Part shown: positions 6,421-12,647 of the stretch, piece by piece | Position numbering within the stretch: position 1 is the stretch's first letter | Layout of the letters: each line of letters starts with the position of its first letter | NCBI GenBank assembly: GCA_005885165.1 | Contig: VAXR01000027.1 | Span: 25,435 to 39,433 of the forward strand | Direction: 5' to 3' | DNA: 13,999 bases | Origin: Actinomycetota bacterium | GTDB taxonomy: Bacteria; Actinomycetota; Thermoleophilia; Solirubrobacterales; Thermoleophilaceae | Notes under the pieces: generated by a model | What the model was told of the DNA's origin: nothing | The model's database searches: none | The model's input: only the letters and a program-made list of their open reading frames with translations | Made by a program: the position numbers and the translations under genes

Positions 6421-6924
6421 CTAGCGCCCGAGCTTGGAGGCAACGCGCGTGCGCAGGTTGAAGGCGGCCTTGAACGCCTTGTCGCCGGCCGATCCGTCCG
6501 GCGGCATCATCCCGATCTGACGCGCGTACTGGAGCTGGTCAGCGACCACCAAGTTCGAGACGACCTTGCGGTCGCGGATCACGAAGTGATCGATGCCATC
6601 GATGGCCAGCGGCTTGCCTGTTGGCTCGATGCCAAGAAGCGAACCCTTGTGGGTGCCCGTCATGCGCCACTGCACGAAGACGTCGTCGCCCTGCTCCGCG
6701 ATCCCGATGACCTCCATGTGGAAGTCCGGGATCGCGGCGAACGTGTTCTCGAAGTAGCCCGCGATCTCGTCCGGGCCGCGGCACGTCCTGTCCGGAAAGC
6801 GCTCGACCGTCTCATCCGTCCAGAACGGCCGCAGCGCGTCGACGTCGTGGTCGTTCAGCCGCTCGAACGCCCAGCGGATGAACTCGCCGTTGGTCAGTTC
6901 GGTGGGAGGAGTTGCAACAGCCAT
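6421..6924 (-). CDS. SnoaL-like / ester cyclase family protein (NTF2 fold)
   Basis: A 167-residue protein with the pattern of SnoaL-like proteins: an N-terminal helix (FIRWAFERLNDHDVDAL), FWTDETVERFPDRTCRGPDE, IAGYFENTFAAIPDFHMEVI, then DVFVQWRMTGTHKGSLLGIEP, GKPLAIDGIDHFVIRDRKVV and a C-terminal tail. F-x-A-x-PDFH-x-E and W-x-x-TGTH-x-G are typical of the family. The NTF2-like cone binds small hydrophobic molecules; members include polyketide cyclases, but most are uncharacterised, so no substrate is assigned. It begins 24 nt after the TrpB2 stop on the same strand, so co-transcription is likely. No clear Shine-Dalgarno precedes ATG 6924, which could mean coupling to TrpB2 translation. The 30-residue tail after the fold is rich in Lys and Arg. 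Confidence 0.85.
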   Translation of the reverse strand: MAVATPPTELTNGEFIRWAFERLNDHDVDALRPFWTDETVERFPDRTCRGPDEIAGYFENTFAAIPDFHMEVIGIAEQGDDVFVQWRMTGTHKGSLLGIEPTGKPLAIDGIDHFVIRDRKVVSNLVVADQLQYARQIGMMPPDGSAGDKAFKAAFNLRTRVASKLGR

Positions 6925-6948
6925 CGGTGGATCGTACGCCGTGGCCTA

Positions 6949-8313
6949 CTACGCGAGCGCGGGTGCCTCGGGCAGCCGTTCGAGGGCGGCCTCCATCTCG
7001 GCCTCCGAGAACTCGATGTCCTCGAGCGTCCCGGACAGGTAGGCGTCGTACGCGGACATGTCGAAGTGCCCGTGGCCGCACAGCCCGAACAGGATCACGC
7101 GCTCCTCTCCCGACTCGCGCGCGGACTCCGCCTCGGCGATGACGGCGCGGATCGCGTGCGCGGGCTCGGGTGCCGGCAGGATCCCCTCGGTGCGCGCGAA
7201 GCGCACCGCCGCCTCGAACGTCTCGTTCTGCCTGTACGCCACGGCGTCGATCAAGCCGGCCCTCACGAGGCCGCAGAGGAGCGGCGAGTCGCCGTGGTAA
7301 CGCAGGCCGCCCGCGTGCACCGGCGGCGGCACGAAGTCGTGCCCCAGCGTGTACATGGGAAGCAGCGGCGTCGTCCCCGACGTGTCGCCGAAGTCGTAGC
7401 GGTACACGCCCCGCGTGAGCGTCGGGCACGCGGCCGGCTCGGCCGCGAGGAAGCGCGCCTCCGACTCCCCGCGGAGCCGCCGCCGGACGAACGGGAACGA
7501 CAGTCCGGCGAAGTTGGATCCGCCCCCGACGCACCCGATCACGATGTCCGGCTCCTCCCCGGCCATCTCCATCTGGCGCATCGCCTCCTGGCCGATCACC
7601 GTCTGGTGCATGCAGACGTGGTTGAGCACCGAGCCGAGCGCGTAGTTCGTCTCGCTGTCGCCGGCCGCCACCTCGACGGCCTCCGAGATCGCGATGCCGA
7701 GCGACCCGGACTGGTGCTCCACGTGCGTGCGGCCGGCCTCGGTCGTGTCGCTCGGCGATCGGTGGACCGTCGCGCCCCACGTCTCCATCATCGAGCGGCG
7801 GTAGGGCTTCTGGTCGTAGCTCGCGCCCACCATGTAAACGACGCATTCGAGGTCGAACAGGCTGCACGCGAGCGCCAGCGCCGAACCCCACTGGCCGGCT
7901 CCGGTCTCGGTTGCGAGCCTGCGGACGCCCGCCTTCTTGTTCTCGTACGCCTGCGGGACGGCGCTGTTCGGCTTGTGCGAGCCGGCGGGCGATCCGCCCT
8001 CGTACTTGTAGTAGATGTGCGCGGGCGTATCGAGCGCCCGCTCGAGCCGCCTCGCGCGGAACAGGGGCGAGGGCCGCCAGCGCTTGTACACGTCGCGGAC
8101 CTCGTCGGGGATCTCGACCTCCGGATCGGTCGCCACCTCCTGCTGGATCAGGCCCATCGGGAAGATCGGGGTGAGGTCGTCGGGCCCGGCCGGCTCGCCG
8201 GTGCCCGGGTTGAGCGGCGGGCTCGGGTCGCCCGGGAGGTCGGGCATCAGGTTGACCCAGTGCGTCGGGATATCCGACTCTGGCAGGACGTACTTGACGG
8301 GCTCGTCGCTCAC
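6949..8313 (-). CDS. trpB2: Tryptophan synthase beta chain 2 (TrpB2-type, PLP-dependent)
   Basis: A 454-residue protein, longer than classical TrpB (about 400), as expected for the TrpB2 class. The N-terminal extension (THWVNLMPDLP...PIFPMGLIQQE) is diagnostic of that class. The core has RPSPLFRARRLE (80-91), the PLP lysine Lys114 in EGGSPAGSHKPNSA, TETGAGQWG (135-143), the phosphate-binding GGGSN near residue 268, and the late GLCGHGHFD segment. Family reaction: L-serine plus indole gives L-tryptophan. TrpB2 proteins usually lack the residues needed to pair with TrpA and are thought to salvage free indole, and no trpA is visible here. GTG 8313 has GAGGAG five nt upstream. A very long antisense ORF (6334-8442) opposite this gene is a GC-bias shadow. 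It probably heads an operon with the SnoaL-like gene. Confidence 0.93.
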   Translation of the reverse strand: MSDEPVKYVLPESDIPTHWVNLMPDLPGDPSPPLNPGTGEPAGPDDLTPIFPMGLIQQEVATDPEVEIPDEVRDVYKRWRPSPLFRARRLERALDTPAHIYYKYEGGSPAGSHKPNSAVPQAYENKKAGVRRLATETGAGQWGSALALACSLFDLECVVYMVGASYDQKPYRRSMMETWGATVHRSPSDTTEAGRTHVEHQSGSLGIAISEAVEVAAGDSETNYALGSVLNHVCMHQTVIGQEAMRQMEMAGEEPDIVIGCVGGGSNFAGLSFPFVRRRLRGESEARFLAAEPAACPTLTRGVYRYDFGDTSGTTPLLPMYTLGHDFVPPPVHAGGLRYHGDSPLLCGLVRAGLIDAVAYRQNETFEAAVRFARTEGILPAPEPAHAIRAVIAEAESARESGEERVILFGLCGHGHFDMSAYDAYLSGTLEDIEFSEAEMEAALERLPEAPALA

Positions 8314-8391
8314 ACGCTCTCCTCGCTTGCGAGCGCGGATTGTAAGCCCGCACGGCGCCCCGGAAAGACGCGGCCCCGTATCCTTTCGGGC

Positions 8392-8417
8392 AGGGGCGCA
8401 CGCTGGAGGGCGCCCCT
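8392..8417. promoter_or_regulatory. Inverted repeat in the divergent trpB2-thiolase region
   Basis: AGGGGCGC (8392-8399) and GCGCCCCT (8410-8417) form a perfect 8-bp inverted repeat with a 10-nt spacer. It lies 45 nt before the thiolase start, in a 149-nt divergent gap (8314-8462) that must hold promoters for both directions. The arrangement (centre-to-centre 18 bp) would suit a dimeric regulator such as a TetR-family protein, many of which control acyl-CoA genes. This is inference from geometry. It could also be a leader hairpin. Confidence 0.4.
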
Positions 8418-8462
8418 ATCTACGCCGCCAGACGCGACATAACGCGAGAGGGGACCGAACAC

Positions 8463-9612
8463 ATGCCTGAAGCCGTGATCGTCGACGCCATCCGCACGCC
8501 GATCGGGCGTGCCTTCAAGGGCTCGCTCACCCAGGTGCGACCGGACGACTTGACCGCCTACGTGGTGGACCAGCTCCTCGAGCGTAATCCCGAGGTCGAT
8601 CCGGGGACGGTCGAGGACCTGGTCTGCGGCTGCGGCATGACCCAGGGCGAGCAGGCGTACAACATCGGCCGGATCGCTGTGCTCCTGTCGGAGAAGCTCC
8701 CCGACACCGTCACCCCGCTACTGCGCGTCGAGCCTCAACGCCATCCGGATCTGCGCGGACGCGATCAAGGCCGGCGACGGCGACGCCTACATCGCGGCCG
8801 GCGTCGAGTCGGTCTCGCGCGTCGGCCCGAACAGCGAGGCCACGCTCCCCGACACCCAGAACCCCAAGCTTCAGGGGTCGGACGGCACCCACAACGCCTA
8901 CATCTCGATGGGCGAGACCGCCGAGAACGTGGCCGAGCGCTTCAACGTGTCGCGCGAGGCGATGGACGAGTACGCGAAGCGCTCGCAGGACCTCGCCGTC
9001 GAGGCCCGCGACTCAGGCTTCTTCGACCGCGAGATCGTGGCCGTGGAGACGCCCGACAAGGGCTCCGTCGACAAGGACGACGGCCCGCGGCCGGGCACGA
9101 CGGTCGAGAAGCTGGCCGAGCTTCAGCCGGCGTTCCGCGAGGGCGGCAAGGTGACGGCCGGCAACTCGTGCCCGCTGAACGACGGTGCGGCGGCCGTGCT
9201 CCTCACCTCCGAGGAGAAGGCCAAGGAGCTCGGGCTCAAGCCGCGAGCACGCGTCATTGCATCGGCCACCAGCGGCCTCGAGCCGGAGATCATGGGCGTG
9301 GCGCCGATCGGCGCCATCCACAACGTGCTGCAGCGTGCCGGGATGACGATGCAGGACGTCGACGTGGTGGAGCTGAACGAGGCCTTCGCAGCGCAGGTGA
9401 TCCCGATCATGGAGAAGACCGAGATCCCGCTCGAGAAGCTCAACCCTCACGGGGGCGCGATCGCGCTCGGTCACCCGTTCGGCATGACCGGCGCGCGCAT
9501 CATGACGACGCTCCTCAACGACCTCGAGACCGAGGACAAGCAGATCGGCCTCGAGACCATGTGCGTGGCGGGCGGCCAGGGCATGGCGATGATCGTCGAG
9601 CGCCTGAACTGA
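8463..9612 (+). pseudogene. Acetyl-CoA acyltransferase (thiolase), frame-broken at about 8712
   Basis: The N-terminal 84 residues are normal thiolase (AVIVDAIRTPIGRAFKGSL, then YNIGRIAVLLSEKLPDTVT). At 8711-8716 the frame is lost. Homology resumes one position later in phase at RYCASSLNAIRICADAIKAG, whose Cys (codon 8722-8724) is the acylation nucleophile, and continues to TGA 9612 through GVESVSR, NEAFAAQ, GGAIALGHPFGMTGARI (catalytic His) and CVAGGQG (second Cys). The link between DTVT and RYCASS lacks the usual G-T-T-V-N type residues, so about 14 (or 17) nt are missing. The original frame happens to stay open to 9617 with non-thiolase residues, so the translated product would be inactive. 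Intact relatives cleave 3-ketoacyl-CoA with CoA. ATG 8463 is preceded by GAGAGGGGA. Either a recent pseudogene or an assembly error. Confidence 0.88.
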
Positions 9613-9618
9613 GCTAAG

Positions 9619-10566
9619 TCAGGGCAGCAGCACGATCTTTCCGAGCTTGCCGCCGGCCGCGAAGCGGTCGTAGGCCTCGGCGGCGCGGTCGAGCGGGAAC
9701 GTCTCGGCCACCGGGACCGTCACCTCCCCGCGCTCCACCAGTGGGAGAACCTCCTTCTCAACGAGCCGCATCGCAAGCGCCTTCTCCTCGAGCGGTCGCG
9801 GCCGCAGCATTGCCCCGCGGACCGTGCCGCGTACGCCCATGAGCGCGCCGAGGTGGACCTCCCCCTTCGCGCCGGCGCCGATCCCGATGATCACGATCCG
9901 GCCGCCCGTTGCCAGCGCGCCCACGTTGGCCGGCAGGTTCGGCGCGCCGACCAGCTCGAGAACGACGTCGAAGGGGCCGTAGCGCTCGAATCCCTCGGGC
10001 TCGACGGCCTCGGCGCCGAGCTCGCCGACCGCGGGACGCAGCTCCTCGTTCCGGACGGTCGCCGCCACCGAGGCGCCGGCCGCACGTCCGAGCTGGATGG
10101 CCGCGGTTCCGACTCCGCCGGCCCCACCGTGGACCAGTAGCCGCTCGCCGGGGGAGAGGCGGCCCTGCGTGAAGAGCGCGTCGTGCGCCGTCGTGAACAC
10201 CTCGGGAAAGCCCCCGGCCTGCGGCCAGTCGAGCGCGACCGGAACGGGCATCGCAGCGCGCTCGTGGACCACCGCGAGCTCCGCTTGACCTCCGCCTCCG
10301 ACCACCGCCATCACCCGATCGCCAACGGAGAAGCGGGACGCACCCGGCCCTAGCGCAGCAACCTCGCCGGCCAGCTCGAGGCCCGGGATGTCCTGGGGCG
10401 AGCCCGGAGGCGCGGGGTAGCGGCCCGCACGCTGATGGATGTCGGCGCCGTTGACCCCGGCTGCGTGGACCCGAACGAGCAGCTCGGAGGCGCCCGGCTC
10501 GGGATCGGGATGGTCCTCGATGAGGATCTCGCCGTCCCGCACGGTCGCTGCGCGCATCGCGGGCAT
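9619..10566 (-). CDS. Zinc-independent MDR oxidoreductase, quinone oxidoreductase-like
   Basis: A 315-residue medium-chain dehydrogenase/reductase. The N-terminal GroES-like domain has VHAAGVNGADIHQRAGRYP and PGLELAGEV, with none of the catalytic-zinc ligands (no C-G-x-C, GHE or structural Cys lobe). The nucleotide-binding domain starts with LLVHGGAGGVGTAAIQLGRAAG (about 143-164), and the end GGKLGKIVLLP is typical of NADPH:quinone oxidoreductase/PIG3-like proteins. Expected activity is NADPH-dependent reduction of quinones or alpha,beta-unsaturated carbonyls; the exact substrate is unknown. Two in-frame ATGs exist (10566 and 10557), giving MPAMRAAT or MRAAT; the second fits the family start better. 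It converges on the thiolase with only 6 nt between the stops. Confidence 0.9.
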   Translation of the reverse strand: MPAMRAATVRDGEILIEDHPDPEPGASELLVRVHAAGVNGADIHQRAGRYPAPPGSPQDIPGLELAGEVAALGPGASRFSVGDRVMAVVGGGGQAELAVVHERAAMPVPVALDWPQAGGFPEVFTTAHDALFTQGRLSPGERLLVHGGAGGVGTAAIQLGRAAGASVAATVRNEELRPAVGELGAEAVEPEGFERYGPFDVVLELVGAPNLPANVGALATGGRIVIIGIGAGAKGEVHLGALMGVRGTVRGAMLRPRPLEEKALAMRLVEKEVLPLVERGEVTVPVAETFPLDRAAEAYDRFAAGGKLGKIVLLP

Positions 10567-10598
10567 CGTAGTCGGCTACGGGCGCGCCCGGAGCTCGC

Positions 10599-10617
10599 GC
10601 GGGACAGCAGTTCCCGC
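10599..10617. promoter_or_regulatory. Inverted repeat in the leader of the quinone oxidoreductase-like gene
   Basis: GCGGGA-cagcagt-TCCCGC: a perfect 6-bp stem with a 7-nt spacer, 32 nt upstream of ATG 10566 on the minus strand. It lies inside the 142-nt divergent region (10567-10708). It may be an operator or leader hairpin; chance is a real alternative at this size. Confidence 0.25.
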
Positions 10618-10665
10618 CTGCCTATCGGGCCGCTCTCATTCCCCTATTCGGGTTACTTCACCTGT

Positions 10666-10693
10666 TTGGAGACCGTTACGACAGGGGTAGCTT
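10666..10693 (+). promoter_or_regulatory. Possible promoter of the hydrolase-SDR pair
   Basis: TTGGAG, a 16-nt spacer and TAGCTT, ending 15 nt before ATG 10709, in an AT-richer patch of the divergent gap. Matches to -35/-10 consensus are partial. CCTGT (10662-10666) and ACAGG (10681-10685) form a small dyad over it that could be an operator. Confidence 0.25.
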
Positions 10694-10708
10694 GGATCCT
10701 TAGAGAAG

Positions 10709-11506
10709 ATGACTGCACGGTCACTTTTCGCGCTTCCCCCGCTCTGGCGGGAGGGAAGGCTCGGTCTCGAGCTCGCCGCGCTCCTCCGCAACCCCGTCGT
10801 CCGCGGCGAGGGCATACCCGACGCGGGCGGCCAGCCGGTGATGCTGATCCCGGGGTTCCTCGCGGGCGACGACTCGCTCGCGGTGATGACCCGCTGGCTT
10901 CGGCGAACGGGCCACCGCACCCGCAAGGCCGGGATGCGATCTAACGTGAACTGCTCGGAGGTCGCGGTCGAGCGGCTCGAGGAGCGGCTCGAGGTGATGG
11001 TTGAGACCCACGGCGAGAAGGTCGCGCTCATCGGGCAGAGCCGCGGCGGCAACTTCGCGAAGGTGCTGGCGGTGCGGCGGCCCGACCTCGTGTCCGGAAT
11101 CGTCACGCTCGGCTCGCCGCAGCTCAACCCGCTCGCCGTCCATCCCCTCGTCTTCGCTCCCGCCGTCGCGGTGGGCGTGCTCGGCACCCTCCGCATCCGC
11201 GGCTTCTTCGGGGCCTCGTGCCGAAACGGCGAGTGCTGCGAGTCGTACCGTGCGGACCTGGCCACGCGTGTGCCGCGGGGGGTCGGCTACCTCTCGATCT
11301 ACTCGCGGAGCGACGGCATCGTCGACTGGCGGGCGTGCCTCGACGAGGGCGCCGAGCATCTCGAGGTGCGCTCGAGCCACTGCGGGATGAGCCTGAACCC
11401 CGACGCCTATCGCGCGACCGCACGCGCCCTCCAGTCCTTCTGCGAGCCTGCCGCCCGCACCGCGAGTCGCCGCGCGACGAAGCCTGGACTCGAGCAGGCC
11501 GCCTGA
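10709..11506 (+). CDS. Alpha/beta hydrolase, lipase/PGAP1-like
   Basis: A 265-residue protein with an alpha/beta hydrolase core: an oxyanion-loop strand PVMLIPGFLAGDDS (43-56), the nucleophile elbow GQSRGG with Ser111, a likely acid in YSRSDGIVDW (Asp202 or Asp206), and His224 in SSHCGM. This order fits esterases/lipases of the triacylglycerol lipase/PGAP1-like type; no signal peptide is evident, so it is probably cytoplasmic. The insert between the Ser and Asp elements is cysteine-rich (C171, C176, C177), and C210 and C225 flank the catalytic residues. Disulfides or metal binding are possible but unproven. The last ~25 residues are a disordered-looking Arg/Ala tail. The next SDR starts 26 nt downstream, suggesting an operon. 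The substrate is unknown. Confidence 0.85.
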   Translation: MTARSLFALPPLWREGRLGLELAALLRNPVVRGEGIPDAGGQPVMLIPGFLAGDDSLAVMTRWLRRTGHRTRKAGMRSNVNCSEVAVERLEERLEVMVETHGEKVALIGQSRGGNFAKVLAVRRPDLVSGIVTLGSPQLNPLAVHPLVFAPAVAVGVLGTLRIRGFFGASCRNGECCESYRADLATRVPRGVGYLSIYSRSDGIVDWRACLDEGAEHLEVRSSHCGMSLNPDAYRATARALQSFCEPAARTASRRATKPGLEQAA

Positions 11507-11532
11507 GCCTCTAAGGCGTATCGTCCGGGGTC

Positions 11533-12345
11533 GTGGCGCTTCCAGAGCCGTCCGAGCAGTCGACAGCGCTCGTCACCGGCGCGTCCTCTGGTATCGGCGA
11601 GCAGCTCGCGCGCGGCCTCTCTCGCCGCGGCCACGGGCTGACGCTGGTCGCCCGCCGGATCGAGCCGCTGGAGCGTCTCGCCTCCGAGCTCGAGCGTGAG
11701 CACGGCGTGCGCGCGGAGGCGATCTCGGCCGACCTCGCCGACTCCGGCACGCGCGACGAGCTCGCGGCGGAGGTCGAACGGCGCGGCCGCACGGTCGAGG
11801 TGCTGGTCAACTGCGCGGGGTACGGCATCTACGGCGCCTTCCTCGACAGCGGGCTCGAGAAGGAGCTGCACCAGCTGCGGCTGCTCGTGGAGGCGGTTGT
11901 CGACCTCACGGCCCGCTACCTGCCCGGCATGGTCGAGCGTCAGCGCGGCGCGATCATCAACCTCTCCTCGACCGCGGGCCTCCAGCCGCTGCCGTTCAAC
12001 GCGAGCTACTCCGCGGCGAAGGCGTACGTCGACTTCTTGAGCGAAGCGCTGCACTCGGAGTTGCGCGGAACCGGCGTAACCGTCACTTCCGTGATGCCGG
12101 GACCGGTTCGAACCGGCTTCCAGGAGGCCTCGGGCGCAGACCACTTCACCGCGCGGATGCCCGGTCTGGCGTTCAAGCCGGCCGAACGCGTGGCCGAGGA
12201 CGCGCTTCGGGCTGCCGAGCGCGGCCGGCGCGCGATCATCCCCGGCGGTCCGGTGGTGAAGATGGCCTTCGGCCCGAATCGCCTGGCCCCTCGCCGGCTA
12301 CAGCTCGCCGTCGGCAAGCGGCTGGCGGCGCCGCCCGAGGACTAG
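11533..12345 (+). CDS. Classical short-chain dehydrogenase/reductase (DltE-like)
   Basis: A 270-residue SDR: GASSGIG cofactor motif (16-22), Arg41/Arg42 after beta-strand 2 (VARR) favouring NADP(H), NCAGYG (93-98), and catalytic Ser146, Tyr159 and Lys163 in NLSSTAG...ASYSAAK. The fourth member of the catalytic tetrad, normally Asn in an RxNV context, appears to be Leu118 (QLRLLVEAVV). PGPVRTGF follows, and the C-terminal RRAIIPGG segment is seen in many DltE-like SDRs. Substrate unknown; the upstream alpha/beta hydrolase (26 nt) suggests a shared small-molecule or lipid pathway. GTG 11533 is used; the ribosome site is weak. Its stop shares the tetranucleotide CTAG with the stop of the convergent thioredoxin-fold gene. 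Confidence 0.88.
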   Translation: MALPEPSEQSTALVTGASSGIGEQLARGLSRRGHGLTLVARRIEPLERLASELEREHGVRAEAISADLADSGTRDELAAEVERRGRTVEVLVNCAGYGIYGAFLDSGLEKELHQLRLLVEAVVDLTARYLPGMVERQRGAIINLSSTAGLQPLPFNASYSAAKAYVDFLSEALHSELRGTGVTVTSVMPGPVRTGFQEASGADHFTARMPGLAFKPAERVAEDALRAAERGRRAIIPGGPVVKMAFGPNRLAPRRLQLAVGKRLAAPPED

Positions 12346-12647
12346 CTCGTAGCGGCTGCGGCGCCGGCGGCGTTGCGCTGCGCCCACTCCACGATCCGCA
12401 TGGAGTCGCGGATCACCTCGCCGTCGTCGGTCACGAGTACCGGGACCATCGAGCTCCCTGTCAGCCGCTTGACCTCCTCGCGTCCGGGCGTCCTGTTGAA
12501 CACTCTGTCCGGCAGGATCGTGAGGCCGTACGACCTGACGACCTCGGGCTCGTGCCCCGCCTTCCTCAGAGCCCGGTAGGCGTTCGCGCACGGGTGTCCG
12601 CCCGGACGCGGCGTCCAGAAGGTGCCCCAGCACACGAACAGCTTCAT
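12342..12647 (-). CDS. Thioredoxin-fold protein, glutathione S-transferase N-terminal domain-like
   Basis: A 101-residue single-domain protein: first strand MKLFVCWGTF, then WTPRPGGHPCANAYRALRKA, and the cis-Pro strand SSMVPVLVTDDGEVIRDSMR (Pro69) that is diagnostic of the GST/glutaredoxin N-terminal domain. No C-terminal helical GST domain follows. Cys6 and Cys20 are present, but they are not a CxxC pair; Cys20 lies in the conserved-looking GGHPC segment and could be a monothiol centre. Actinobacteria generally use mycothiol or ergothioneine rather than glutathione, so the real thiol partner is open. ATG 12647 overlaps the stop of the alcohol dehydrogenase (ATGA), so the two are translationally coupled and probably functionally linked. 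Confidence 0.85.
   Translation of the reverse strand: MKLFVCWGTFWTPRPGGHPCANAYRALRKAGHEPEVVRSYGLTILPDRVFNRTPGREEVKRLTGSSMVPVLVTDDGEVIRDSMRIVEWAQRNAAGAAAATS

Noticed and set aside
6812..8401. A 529-codon minus-strand frame overlapping trpB2
   Set aside because: It is a different phase of the trpB2 strand with no motif; the trpB2 frame has a complete PLP-enzyme signature.
6334..8442. A 702-codon open frame on the + strand antisense to the SnoaL-like and trpB2 genes
   Set aside because: It mirrors two well-supported minus-strand genes, its translation is Arg/Val/Leu/His-rich low-quality sequence with no family signature, and long antisense frames are expected in DNA this GC-rich.
8725..9617. 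Continuation of the thiolase start frame to 9617 as a 384-residue protein
   Set aside because: After residue ~84 the translation is Arg-rich nonsense, while the neighbouring frame carries all thiolase motifs to 9612.
12103..12116. A perfect 14-nt palindrome CCGGTTCGAACCGG resembling a tRNA T-arm or attachment site
   Set aside because: It lies inside the conserved SDR PGPVRTG segment and is explained by its codons; no acceptor stem, anticodon arm or repeated copy is present, and one such palindrome is expected by chance in 14 kb.
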